Positions 42,295-54,400 of a stretch of 64,000 nucleotides of DNA are shown here, piece by piece. The stretch is from the IMG/VR virus record IMGVR_UViG_3300024350_000252, positions 124,001 to 188,000 of that record. The stretch is one strand, 5' to 3'. The notes under the pieces were generated by a model. It was not told the origin of the DNA. It did no database searches and worked only from the letters and a program-made list of their open reading frames with translations. This DNA is from a virus. The stretch's first letter is position 1. Every line of letters starts with the position of its first letter. The position numbers and the translations under genes are program-made.

Positions 42295-45200
42295 ATGGCA
42301 GATTTTAGATTTTACAAAATGCGATTTACCTGGAGAGGGGAATGGTCTACGGGTACTGCTTACGTCAAAGATGACATAGTTACCTACGGAGCTAAAACGT
42401 TTGTCTGTTTGGTAGGACATACCGCTGCTGCCAATTTTTATACCGATTTAGATTTCGTAGATATCACACAAATTCCCAATGTACCAGCACCAAAGTGGGC
42501 ATTACAGGTAGATGGATATACTTACAAGAAAGAATGGGTACCTAATGAATTTTATAATCTAGGCGACATAGTCAAATATAACGGTATGATCTATATCTGT
42601 GTCGTACATCATACTTCTAATAGCATCGGCCTTTATCATGATTACACTAAATGGATCGTCTATGTCAAATCAGACTACTGGAGAAATGATTGGCAGACTA
42701 ACACTAGATATCAGATCGGAGATGTAGTCAAATACAATGGATTTTTATATAGGTGTAATTATTCGCATCAATCTGCGGATATTATCACCGGTCTAGAAAT
42801 CGACAGTAATTTCTGGGACACAGTTCTAGCAGCAGAACAGTGGAGACAAGACTGGCAAACATCTACGAGATATAGAGAAAATGATGTTGTCAAATACGGC
42901 GGTATCGTATATAGATGTAAGCAAGGACATACTTCAGCATCTACTATAGCAGCCGGTCTAGAACAAGATCTAGATTTACAAGACAGTACATTAACCAAAT
43001 GGGAAGTAGTTCATTCAAATATTGAATATAAGACAGACTGGACTGCTTCTACTAGATACAAGTTAAATGACGTAGTCAAATATGGTGGTAGTCTTTGGAT
43101 TTGTACAGTATATCACACTTCGACAACTTCTTTTCAAGATACTAAATGGACTTTGTATGTTCCGGGATTTCAATTTGAAAATGGTTGGGATGGTACTGTA
43201 GTTTATCAAAAGGGCGATGTGGTAAGATATGGTGGTTATTTTTATACAGCATTGGTAAACAATGTAGGTGTAACTCCGACTACAGCCGTAGGTGATAGCA
43301 CAATAGATGTATGGCAACTATTGACTAAAAATTACCAGGTCACTGGTGATTGGTCCAATATATTCAATTACAGGATAGGCAGCGTCACTAGACGAGAAGG
43401 TCAAGTTTATCTAGCCAAACAGGATAATGTAGGCAAGGATCCTAACAGCAATTCCACAGAATGGGAATTATTAATACCTGGTGAAAAATTCCAAAATTTC
43501 TGGAATACAACTACTACCTATGAAATAGGTGACATCGTAACTTACAAACAAAATACCTATGTTTGTATACTACAGCATACTCCTGTGTTGGCTAACAGAC
43601 CAGATACAGACACTACAGACGGAACTGTGGTAGGCACCTATTGGAAATTGTATATCAAGGGTGAACCAACTAACAGTCTGATAACACAGGGTGATCTAAA
43701 AACATATTCTACCACACAAGATAGGATAGCATTAGGCACTGAAGGTCAGGCCTTGAGAGTAGTGACAGGTACAGCTTCATGGTATTCATTTAATTCTGCT
43801 GCGGCTGTGTATTATGTGGCTCCAGAAGGTATCGACCAACCAAACAACGGAACAACACTACAAAATCCTTGGAGAACTATTAGATATGCCTGCGGTAGAG
43901 TCAGTGGTCCTGCTACTATCTTTGTCAAGACAGGTTCTTATTCAGAAATATTGCCTATCAGTATACCGGCAGATGTAGCTGTGGTAGGAGAAGAATTAAG
44001 AAGCACGTTAATACAACCAGCTGCCGGCTATGAAACTTCGAATATGTTTTATATGAGGAATGGTTCAGGATTAAGAAACTGTACCCTTTCGGGATTGACA
44101 GGCACACTAGGGCCATTTGACACTTATATCACTCGTCGTCCTACCGCAGGAGCTTATGTCAGTCTAGATCCAGGATATGGTCCTGCGGACACTTCTACAT
44201 GGATCACTACGAGATCGCCATATGTACAGAATGTGACTACTTTCGGTACAGGATGTACAGGCTGTAAGATCGATGGCAGCTTACATAATGGTGGTAATAG
44301 ATCTATAGTGTCTAACGACTTTACGCAAGTACTAAGTGATGGTATTGGCGTATGGTGTACAAATCTAGGATTAACAGAACTTGTTTCTGTGTTTTCATAC
44401 TACGGACACATCGGTTATCTAGCAGAAAACGGTGGTAAGATACGTGCTACTAATGGTAACTCATCATATGGTGCTTACGGAACTGTGGCACTAGGATTTG
44501 ATCAAACAGAAACACCTATCACCGGTATAGTAGATAATAGAACAAAGCAAGCGCAGATAAGATCAGCATTTTCCGGTGAAGCCAACGATTTTGTATTAAG
44601 GTATGAATATTCTAATGCTGGACAAAATTATACAACAGTAAATTACACAGTAGTAGGTAGCGGTGTAAACATTTCAACGGTCAACGATGAATTTAGAGAC
44701 AGTGCTGTATTTGAAGCTCAGTTAATAGACAACACAGGTACTACAGGATCTTTTGGTGGAAACGGTTACTATAACATAGGTAACAATGCGCAGGCAGGAG
44801 ATCTAACCACAGTAACATTGGCTACTGGTGATCAAAATACTTTCAACACCTATAGAGGTATGAGAGCGATCATACAAAGCGGTACAGGTACAGGACAATA
44901 TGGTTATGTGGTAGGGTTTAATACTAGCAGTAAAGTACTCAGCGTAGCTAAAGAAAGTTTTCAACCAGTTATAGCTGCCAGCAGCAGTTCTAGCACTAAT
45001 TTGTTTACTACAGACGGAGCAACTTATCCTTACAAGTTATATGTTAACCAACCTGTCTATTTTGATTTCGAACCTATCGCAGTTACAGCTACTGGTATAA
45101 ATGTTTCAAATGGTATTATTTTATCATCCGTGACAGGATTGTCTGTAGGAATGACTATCACTTTTACCAGCGCAACAGTTTATGGTGGTATACAACAGAA

Positions 45201-48200
45201 CTTTACCTATTATATCAAGACCATTAACGGTAACATCATCACGATCAGCCAAAACTTCAATGGTGCTACATTTACAGTTACAGCATTTGCCAACATAACT
45301 ATGACCGGCACTGCTAATAGTAATATAGGAGGTGTATCTTTAGGTACTCTTTATTATATAAAAACTGTTCCATCAGCTACAACATTTTCTATATCTAGCT
45401 TACCAGGCGGAGCTACTATCAACTTAACCGATGGTGCAGGTGCTATGAGAACCAATGCTGCTGGGTGGGATCATGTTAATTTAGGATTTCCTGCTGTAGC
45501 TTTATTGGATACTACCAGTGTATATAGGATTGAACCTAGACCAAGTTGGTCTAGACCACCTTTTTCAATCACCACCGGTACAGTATCAAGCTCGGGTACA
45601 TGGATAGCAGAAGGCAGCGGCTGTTTTGGTAATGGTAGATATCTCGCTATTACTACTAGCGGAAGTGTAGTTTATAGTACCGATGGTACAACTTGGACTA
45701 ATGCCACTATGCCTTCGAGTGGTGGTGGCTCGTGGGCGTTTGTTACATTCGGTAATGGCAGATTCGTGGCTGTAGCTGCTCCTTCTAGTACAGCAGCATA
45801 CAGCACAGACGGTATCAATTGGTCTACCTCGGTATTACCAACTAATACTTCTTGGAGTTCTGCTGCCTATTGTAATTTTAACAATAGATGGGTAGCGGTA
45901 TCAGGAAGTTCTGGAACCATAGCAGCTTACAGCACAGATAATGGTGCTAGCTGGTTATCATCAACACTGCCAACTACTGGCAACTGGGCTAGTGTAGCCT
46001 GTGGCTCAGGTATCACTGTGGCAATAGCTTCAGGCAGTACTGCTGCCGCTTACAGTACCAATGGTGGACAGACATGGACAGCAGCTACGTTACCTACTTC
46101 TGCTACTTGGAGCGCAGTAAACTATGGGGATGGCAGATTTTTAGCAGTAGCACAGGCAAATACCATAGTGGCACAGACATATAATGGTTCAACATGGACA
46201 CAAAATCCTCCATTACCATTTTCAGCTAACTGGGTCGACATATCGTATGGACAAGGTTCTTGGCTAGCAGTATGTTCAGATGTTACAGCTAATTTTGCTA
46301 CCAGCGACAATGGTATCTATTGGACCCAAAGAACCAGTTCGCAAAGCCAAGGAAGATCTAGTGCTACGTTTGGATCTATATCAGGAGTAGGTCGTTGGAT
46401 AGTATTTCCGGCCAGCGGTAATGCTATCGATATAGTATCCTCAGGTTCTACCACGAGAGGACGCATAGAATTAAGCGGTAGTACATTATCCTTGATAAAA
46501 TTGTGGGAACCGGGCAGCAGTTACACTTCTGCTACTTGTACAATAACAGATCCTAGCGCAATTACAGCCGCAGTAGTCAACAATAGGATAGCAAACGGAG
46601 TTTTAGCAAATCCTTCTTTTGTCAACAGAGGTATAGGTTACAAGACATCGACTACAGTAGTAACAGCAACAGGTGACGGATTTGCAGATATCTATCCTTT
46701 CGGTAATACGATGTATCTAAAAAATCTAACTCGATTACCTAAACCTGGTGCTAACTTGATATTTGATCAGATAATCTGGAGTTCATACGGCTTGCCTTCT
46801 AGTGGTACTTGGAGTGATGCTGTATATGGTACAAAATTTGTAGCAGTTAGATCAGGTAGCAACGCTGGTGCTTACAGTACAGACGGATCATCATGGTCAG
46901 CATCAATACTGCCAGCGTCAGTTAATTGGTCATCGGTTGTATTCGGTAATGGAATATACATGGCTGTAGCTAACGGTTCGGCTACAGCGGCTATCAGTAG
47001 CGACGGCATCACGTGGACTAGTATTACACTACCTGGAGCACTAGCATGGACTTCTGTAGCATACGGTTCGGGTAAATTTGTAGTAGTAGCTTCCGGTAGT
47101 AACACAGTCATATGGAGTGTAGACAACGGCACTACGTGGACATCAACAACATTGCCAAGTTCTGGTGCGTGGATCAAGGTAGTTTCAGGAGCCAACGATT
47201 TCTTTGCGTTGAGATCGGGCAGCAATCAGGCTGCTTATAGTTCAGACGGCACAGTTTGGGCTGTTAGGAATCTTCCAATAACAGCCGCCTGGACATCTGC
47301 TACCTATGCTAGCGGTATTTCCACATATGTATTCGCAGCCACAGGTAACAGTTTAATCTATACTGTCGATTCAGGAGCCAATTTTACTACAGTAACACTG
47401 CCGGTCAGTGCTAACTGGAGTAAAATATTATTTGGCTATCAGAAATTCGTGTTAGTGGCTGCTGACTCTGCTAATTTGTTAACTAGCAAAGACGGAATAA
47501 CTTGGACAGCAAGATCATATACACAGACCACAAACACAGCATTGGCAAACGGTAATGGTTATTTCACAGTATTAGGAACTAATACAGCAGCCAGAGGTTC
47601 AGATGGTAGCACTGACATACAATACAAAGTGTTAACCATCACCGAAACTAGTGGATCTGCTAACAATTATCGAGCAACATTCACAGTCAGTCCTACACTA
47701 AACAAAACTACCTCGCCTGTAAATGGAGTGGCTATCGAAGTTCGAGAAAAATACAGCCAAGTACGTCTAACAGGACACGACATGTTGGCTATCGGTACTG
47801 GTAATAAAACAGAAACCAACTATCCTTATGTTGATGTTAATGATTATCTACCAGGAAATGAAACTTATTTCAGAGGCGGTGGACGAGTTTTCTATACCAC
47901 TACTGACCAAGATGGTAATTTCCGTGTAGGACAGTTATTTGCTGTACAGCAAGCAACAGGTATTATCACTATTAGTGCTGATTATTTTAATCTAAATGGT
48001 CTAAGCAGTCTGACACTGGGTGGTATCGCTGTGGGCGGAAATGCTACGATCATCAATGAGTTTAGCACAGATGCTACGTTTACTGCGGATTCAAACTCGA
48101 TCATACCTACGCAAAAAGCGATCAAACAGTATATCGCTAGACGTATTTCAGGCGGTGGATCTAATGCTGCTACGGGTACTCTAGTTGCTGGTACAGTTTC

Positions 48201-48363
48201 GATAGGACCGACTAGCATAGGCAGCACCACAAATACAGTGGTAAGAATACCCGTAAAAATGAGATTTATCAAGGGATTAGGGGGTAGCATTACAGCGATG
48301 ACTTTCTTTACAGAAACATTTGATTCTAGATTAGATTTCGTGGATCCTGTGAGACAGTTTTGA
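42295..48363 (+). CDS. Giant adhesion protein C: CBM-like repeats, beta-helix, BNR-like repeats
   Basis: A 2022-residue protein. Residues 1-460 hold eight repeats of about 50 residues with a W-x-x-x-W ... Y-x-x-x-D-V-V-K-Y-x-G-x-x-Y-x-C ... H-T-S pattern, like CBM5/12-type carbohydrate-binding modules. Near residue 500, YYVAPEGIDQPNNGTTLQNP and KTGSYSEILPISIPADVAVV begin a DUF1565-like beta-helix that continues to about 740. Residues about 1100-1770 have some twelve repeats of about 40 residues with Y-S-T-D-G-x-x-W and F-G-N-G-x-F-V-A-V, resembling BNR/sialidase propeller blades. The last 200 residues (YSQVRLTGHDMLAIGTGNKT; TTTDQDGNFRVGQLFAVQQA; IIPTQKAIKQYI) are shared with the next gene. 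It probably binds host glycans; catalytic residues for a hydrolase are not evident. Confidence 0.82.
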   Translation: MADFRFYKMRFTWRGEWSTGTAYVKDDIVTYGAKTFVCLVGHTAAANFYTDLDFVDITQIPNVPAPKWALQVDGYTYKKEWVPNEFYNLGDIVKYNGMIYICVVHHTSNSIGLYHDYTKWIVYVKSDYWRNDWQTNTRYQIGDVVKYNGFLYRCNYSHQSADIITGLEIDSNFWDTVLAAEQWRQDWQTSTRYRENDVVKYGGIVYRCKQGHTSASTIAAGLEQDLDLQDSTLTKWEVVHSNIEYKTDWTASTRYKLNDVVKYGGSLWICTVYHTSTTSFQDTKWTLYVPGFQFENGWDGTVVYQKGDVVRYGGYFYTALVNNVGVTPTTAVGDSTIDVWQLLTKNYQVTGDWSNIFNYRIGSVTRREGQVYLAKQDNVGKDPNSNSTEWELLIPGEKFQNFWNTTTTYEIGDIVTYKQNTYVCILQHTPVLANRPDTDTTDGTVVGTYWKLYIKGEPTNSLITQGDLKTYSTTQDRIALGTEGQALRVVTGTASWYSFNSAAAVYYVAPEGIDQPNNGTTLQNPWRTIRYACGRVSGPATIFVKTGSYSEILPISIPADVAVVGEELRSTLIQPAAGYETSNMFYMRNGSGLRNCTLSGLTGTLGPFDTYITRRPTAGAYVSLDPGYGPADTSTWITTRSPYVQNVTTFGTGCTGCKIDGSLHNGGNRSIVSNDFTQVLSDGIGVWCTNLGLTELVSVFSYYGHIGYLAENGGKIRATNGNSSYGAYGTVALGFDQTETPITGIVDNRTKQAQIRSAFSGEANDFVLRYEYSNAGQNYTTVNYTVVGSGVNISTVNDEFRDSAVFEAQLIDNTGTTGSFGGNGYYNIGNNAQAGDLTTVTLATGDQNTFNTYRGMRAIIQSGTGTGQYGYVVGFNTSSKVLSVAKESFQPVIAASSSSSTNLFTTDGATYPYKLYVNQPVYFDFEPIAVTATGINVSNGIILSSVTGLSVGMTITFTSATVYGGIQQNFTYYIKTINGNIITISQNFNGATFTVTAFANITMTGTANSNIGGVSLGTLYYIKTVPSATTFSISSLPGGATINLTDGAGAMRTNAAGWDHVNLGFPAVALLDTTSVYRIEPRPSWSRPPFSITTGTVSSSGTWIAEGSGCFGNGRYLAITTSGSVVYSTDGTTWTNATMPSSGGGSWAFVTFGNGRFVAVAAPSSTAAYSTDGINWSTSVLPTNTSWSSAAYCNFNNRWVAVSGSSGTIAAYSTDNGASWLSSTLPTTGNWASVACGSGITVAIASGSTAAAYSTNGGQTWTAATLPTSATWSAVNYGDGRFLAVAQANTIVAQTYNGSTWTQNPPLPFSANWVDISYGQGSWLAVCSDVTANFATSDNGIYWTQRTSSQSQGRSSATFGSISGVGRWIVFPASGNAIDIVSSGSTTRGRIELSGSTLSLIKLWEPGSSYTSATCTITDPSAITAAVVNNRIANGVLANPSFVNRGIGYKTSTTVVTATGDGFADIYPFGNTMYLKNLTRLPKPGANLIFDQIIWSSYGLPSSGTWSDAVYGTKFVAVRSGSNAGAYSTDGSSWSASILPASVNWSSVVFGNGIYMAVANGSATAAISSDGITWTSITLPGALAWTSVAYGSGKFVVVASGSNTVIWSVDNGTTWTSTTLPSSGAWIKVVSGANDFFALRSGSNQAAYSSDGTVWAVRNLPITAAWTSATYASGISTYVFAATGNSLIYTVDSGANFTTVTLPVSANWSKILFGYQKFVLVAADSANLLTSKDGITWTARSYTQTTNTALANGNGYFTVLGTNTAARGSDGSTDIQYKVLTITETSGSANNYRATFTVSPTLNKTTSPVNGVAIEVREKYSQVRLTGHDMLAIGTGNKTETNYPYVDVNDYLPGNETYFRGGGRVFYTTTDQDGNFRVGQLFAVQQATGIITISADYFNLNGLSSLTLGGIAVGGNATIINEFSTDATFTADSNSIIPTQKAIKQYIARRISGGGSNAATGTLVAGTVSIGPTSIGSTTNTVVRIPVKMRFIKGLGGSITAMTFFTETFDSRLDFVDPVRQF

Positions 48364-48388
48364 TAAAAACATGCTATTAAAAAAACAA

Positions 48389-48396
48389 CTAAATAT
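48389..48396 (+). promoter_or_regulatory. Variant late promoter box
   Basis: CTAAATAT, 26 nt before the next ATG, at the same distance as the perfect box before the paralogous gene at 42295. Confidence 0.4.
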
Positions 48397-48421
48397 ATTA
48401 ACGAACAGTTCGGAGCAATAA

Positions 48422-51400
48422 ATGGCTGAGTATAAATTAGGTAGAATACGTTTTATTTGGAAAGATCAGTGGGCAGCAGGAACCACGTATCTCAAAGATG
48501 ATGTAGTTCGCAAAAATGGTAAAGTTTACATCTGCGTGATCGGGCACACAGCCGCTTCGGATTTTTACGTAGACGCAGACAATATTCCAGCTCGTTGGAA
48601 TCAAATGAGTGACGGCCAAACATGGCGTTCAGATTGGTCTCCAGATACAGTTTACTATCTCAATGACATAGTAAAATATGGCGGACAAGTCTATATCTGT
48701 ACACAAGGACACACTTCGGCAGCTACCTATGCTCTCGGTCTAGAACAAGATCTAGATCTTGGTGACAGCACAGTTTCTAAATGGCACATTTTTGCCGAAT
48801 CTTTTGATTGGAAAAATGATTGGGTACCAAATTATAGATATAAGAGACACGATATCGTCAAGTATGGTGGTAACACATACCTTTGTAATACTGGACACAC
48901 TTCCGCATCTGATTATACATATGGTCTAGAAGGTCTAGGATTAGTCACACCTGGTGTTCAAGCAGATATAGGCAAGTGGGATCTATATTCAGAATCTTTC
49001 GAATGGAAGACTGACTGGGCACCTAGCACACGATATAAATTACACGATGTGGTAAGATTTGGTGGTACCACTTATGTTTGTAATCTAGGTCATACTTCTG
49101 CTGCTACATTTGACCTTGGGTTAGAAGCTGACCAGACAAAATGGGATTATTTCAATCAAGGTATACAATATCTCTACGATTGGGATAATGGCGATGTAAA
49201 CTATAAGATCAACGATGTGGTAAAATATGGTGGAGATCTTTGGATCTGTACCAAAAAACACAAGTCGAACACTTCTACTCTTTTCCAAACAGAAGAAGCC
49301 GCAGGACGTTGGAAGAAATTCGTCGAAGGTCTTAAATTCCAAGATTCATGGAATAGCTCAACAGTGTATGAACCAGGTGACATCGTAACATATGGTGGTT
49401 ATGCTTATGTGGCAAAGACTAATCACAGCAACGTTTCACCGATCGCAGCAGTGGCTGGTGGAATCAATTGGAGTTTATACACTACTGGATTTACTCTTAA
49501 AAACAATTGGGATCAAGACACAAATTATAAAGTAGGTGAAGTAGTTAGACTCAACGGGTATTCTTATGCTTGTATAGCCGATACTACAAAATACACAACT
49601 ACGGTAACAGCTACTAGTCAGTCTACTGGTCAATTAACTATAAACAACAGTCTGGCTACCACTACATCTACAGCAACAACCAGCGTGACTGTAAATTCTG
49701 TAACTTATAATTATGTTCGAGTTAACAGTGGTACAGGACTTAGCATTGGTAGATCTATCGTATTCACTGGTACCACATTTGGTGGTATCACGGCAAATCA
49801 AACTTATTATATCGTAGGATTACCTACTACAACACCACAGACTATCGTTTCAGTGGCACAGGCCAGCACTATAGTTACAGTAACAACTAATCTAGTACAT
49901 GGATATACTGCCGGACAGACAGTCACGGTAACAGGAACCAGCCTAGTAGATGCTGCCAATGTGGTGATAACTGCTGTGCCTAATGCTTATACATTTACCT
50001 ATGATCTAGCCAGCAACACAGTACCTACTACTACAGTGTCTGGTACAGTAACACCGGCAGCACAGATTATTATTTCATCTAGCTATAACGGATCTCCATT
50101 GACATTGACTACTGCGTCAGGTTCGATGGGAGTATCAGCTGGTGAAACTTATTTTGTAGGACAAGCTATTAGATTTAGCGGTACGACATTCGGAAATATA
50201 CAGACAGGATCAACACCAAAACAAACCTATTGGATCTATTCTGTAGACGGTCTTAATACTCTAAAGATTTCTACGACACAGTATGGTTCTCCTGTTTCTA
50301 CTACAGCTACCGGTACTAATGGTCAGTCTACGATCACCGTGACTAGCTTGACTGGTATAGCCTTAGGGTTCCAAGTGACTGGCAATGGTATCGGTAGCGG
50401 AGCAACTGTAGTCAGCATAGTAGGCTATGTTGTCACACTCAGTCAACCTAATACCAGCAATATCACTACAGGAACTGGAGCAATTACATTCAGTTCATAT
50501 TTTGTACCTCAGACACAGACTGGTTCGATGACTGCTGAAATAGTAGCAGAACCACCAAATGACACATTCTGGGGTAGATTGAATTCAGGCATTAAATGGA
50601 CTAATTCTTGGGTAACCGACATAGACTATTTCTTAGGTGATGCTGTTCGCTATGGACCAAATAGTTACATCTGTATACAACAACATCATTCATTGACCAG
50701 CAACAGACCAGACAATGATGTGACAGGAACTTTCTGGAACTTGTTGGCTAATGGTCAGGAATCATCAGTATTGACCACACAAGGTGATCTAGTTTACTTC
50801 GGCGGTTCTGGACCTACAAGATTGCCAATAGGGCAAGATGGTCAAGTGCTGACAGTCAATGGTAATACATTGGCTCCAAATTGGAAGTTCTGGGGCAGCA
50901 TCGATCAAGTTTATTATGTAGCTACTTCAGGTACAGACAGTGCTTATCCTATCTATGGTGCTACATTAGACAAACCATGGAAGACTATCAGATATGCTTG
51001 CGAACAGATATTAGCAGGACCTAGAAATCCTAATGCTGCTTATCTTATAAATGTTAACAGACAGTTCATCCAACGAGAAACTGTAAATTGGATCAACTAT
51101 CAAATCGCTAACAATATATCTCCTTTCACTACTGGTTTCACTTATGATCAAACCAAATGCGAAAGAGATACAGGTTATGTAATCGATGCTTTAGTCTGGG
51201 ACTTAACACACGGCGGCAATGTGAGATCTAGAGCGGCAGCATTAAGCTATGTTGGCGGAACATATACTTTATTATCTTCACAGAAAACACAAACCAACGC
51301 AGCACTAAATTATGCTATCAATAATGTGTTAGTCGCCGCAGTATTAGCTAACGCAGCACCTTTCCAAAACTATCAAGTACTAAATGGAGTAGCTGTTGGT

Positions 51401-54400
51401 TCTCGTATCAATCAAGTTATCAATACAAATTATACTTCAGAAACTGTATCATCAGATATTACTGCTTTATTAAAAATAATCACAGATGCTATAACAGCAG
51501 GTGTATCTACTAATATTCCTGCTCAGGTACAACCAAATTATACTATCTTGGCTAAAACTGGAGTATATTATGAAACATTACCTATCGTTGTGCCAGCGTT
51601 TACCGCGATAGTAGGAGACGAATTAAGATCTACAAACATACGTCCAGCTGCTTCGCAAGTAGCTGCTGGTGATGTCACTTACAGTCTAGCAGCATTGGCT
51701 TATATCAAGACTATAATCAGCAATGTAGTGACTGGTACCACAGTAACTACTAATCAAATCACATATTCACAAGATAAAACACTGCCTTTGGCTACAGGTA
51801 CTGAAGGAACTACCGTACAGAATCTTGTACAAAATATCATCGACTATATTAATTTCTATATCAATAGCACAGGCAGTGCTCCAGCTATGACTGGTACCAA
51901 CACACCGGCTAGCACTTACGATCCGTATGCCGCTGCTAGATTGTTAGAATTGAACAGAAACTTTATCGTAGCTCAAACTAATGCCTATATAGCAGCGACA
52001 TATCCTGCTTATAGTTACAATGTGGCATCATGTTCTAGGGACGTTAATCGTTATATAGATGCTCTTAAATATGATCTAGTCTATACAGGAAATTATAAAA
52101 CATTAACATACGCAAAACTATATGTCAATGCGGTAACTGGCAGTCTCTTACAAAATATGTTCTTGGTAAGAAATGCCTGTGGTCTAAGAAATTGTACCGT
52201 ACAAGGATTGACAGGTACATTAGGATCAGCCAACGCATATGGAACTAAGAGACCTAGTGCTGGAGCCTATGTCAGCCTAGATCCAGGCTATGGACCAAAC
52301 GATTCGGATGCTTGGGTAACCACAAGATCTACATATGTACAAAACGTGACTACATTTGGCACGGCGGCAATCGGTCTTAAGATCGATGGTAATTTACATA
52401 ACGGTGGCAATAAATCTGTTGTTGCTAACGACTTTACACAGGTCATCAGCGATGGTATCGGTGTATGGTGTACCAATAATGGGTTGACAGAACTTGTGTC
52501 TGTGTTCTCGTATTATGGACACATGGGATACCTAGCAGAAGCTGGTGGTAAGATACGTGCTACTAACGGTAACTCATCATATGGTGATTACGGTACTGTG
52601 TCTGAGGGTGTTGATGCGACAGAAGTTCCGATCACTGCTCAGATTGACAATAGAGCATCCGCAGCACAAGTTGGGTTGACAGTACAAAACGGCAATGCTA
52701 TACAGAGATTAGAATTTACTAATGCTGGTATAAACTATAATAATTCTGCTACATTTACTTTCAACGGGGCAGGTATTAATGCGGCAGCAGTATTTGACGA
52801 AACTAGAGATAATGCTATTTTTGAAGCTAGACAATTACAGTTAGCAGCAGATGGTTCAGATGGCATGTATGGCGGATCATCATACTATACAGCACAGAAC
52901 GTTGCCCAGGCGGGCGGTCTATATCAGATCACGCTAGCTGCTACAGATAGCCAAACTTCTAGCGGTTATCTGGGAATGAGAATAGTCACTGTATCAGGTA
53001 CTGGTGCAGCTCAACAGGCTAAGATCATCAACTACAACGCAGGTAACAAGATCGCTCTTGTGGCTAAAGAATCATTCGCAGATATCACAGTTACTGGTAG
53101 CACTATCAGTGGTAACACTTTGACTACTACTGCCGCAGAACAAGATAGATTGTATGCTAACATGCCATTGTATCTTAGCGCAGCTATTGGTGGGTTGAGT
53201 GCTAACTCTTTATATTATGTGGTTGGTTCTAGTATCGCTACACCCGGAACTACTTTCCAAGTTTCAACAGCACCGAGCGGATCTGCTGCTACGATAACAG
53301 CTACAACAACAGGACAAAACGTCACATTATATCAAGCAGGTTGGGAAGGAGCTATCAACGGTACCACTATCACATCACCGGATCCTTCTACATTATATTT
53401 GATCGAACCGAGAGTAACATTTGCTGCTCCAGGATTTAAACAAAACGCTACAGGCACACTACCGACCGTAGCTGTTGGATATAAAGATGGTGTGTTTAGT
53501 CAGACAAGATCTACTCATACAGGAGTGTCAGCGAGCGGTGGCGCTGGTTCAAGCGCAACCTTCAACATTACTAGAGTAGGATTGGTTTATACTGTAACAT
53601 TAAACAACGGTGGTACGGGCTATGCTGTGGGAAATACTCTAACTATTTTAGGAACCAGTGTCGACGGTGCTACTCCAAGGAATGACATCACGATAACAGT
53701 TACAAAAGTTACAAGTCCTACAGGAGTTATCAGTGCGTTCAGCTCTACTGGTTTAGGTAGAGGTGGACAGTTCTTTGCTTTACCAAACAGTGGAGCAACA
53801 GGTGCATATTCAAGGGATGGCAGTACATGGACATCTACTACTATCACTAACCAATCTTGGGGAACAGTAGCTACTGGTACTATTAGTAACGTGGATTATG
53901 TACAAATATTGCCAGGTAGTGGATCGGCTAATTTCCAATACAGCACCAATGGAGGACAAACGTGGACAAGTTCTACGCTGCCAACTACACAATCATGGAC
54001 CAGTTCCGCATTTGGTAATGGTGTATTCATGGCAGTGTCCAGCACATCTAATACACCTATAACATCATCAAATGGTACGAGCTGGGCTGTTACAGCCGGA
54101 AACCTTGGCGCTTTTACTAATTTAGTAGGAGTTGCTTACGGATTGGGTAGATTTATGGTATTGCCAGGATCAGCAGCTAACACAACAGCATCATACAGTC
54201 TCAATAACGGCACTACATTTGTGGCTACGACATTACCTTCCAGCCAGACATGGTCTGGTATAGCATATGGTAATGGAAGATTTGTAGCCATAGCGTCAAC
54301 TAATAGAGCAGGTGCTATCAGCATAGATGGTGTAAACTGGACAGCAGTAACACTACCGAATGGAACTATGACCAAGATCAGATATGCTCAAGGTCTGTTT

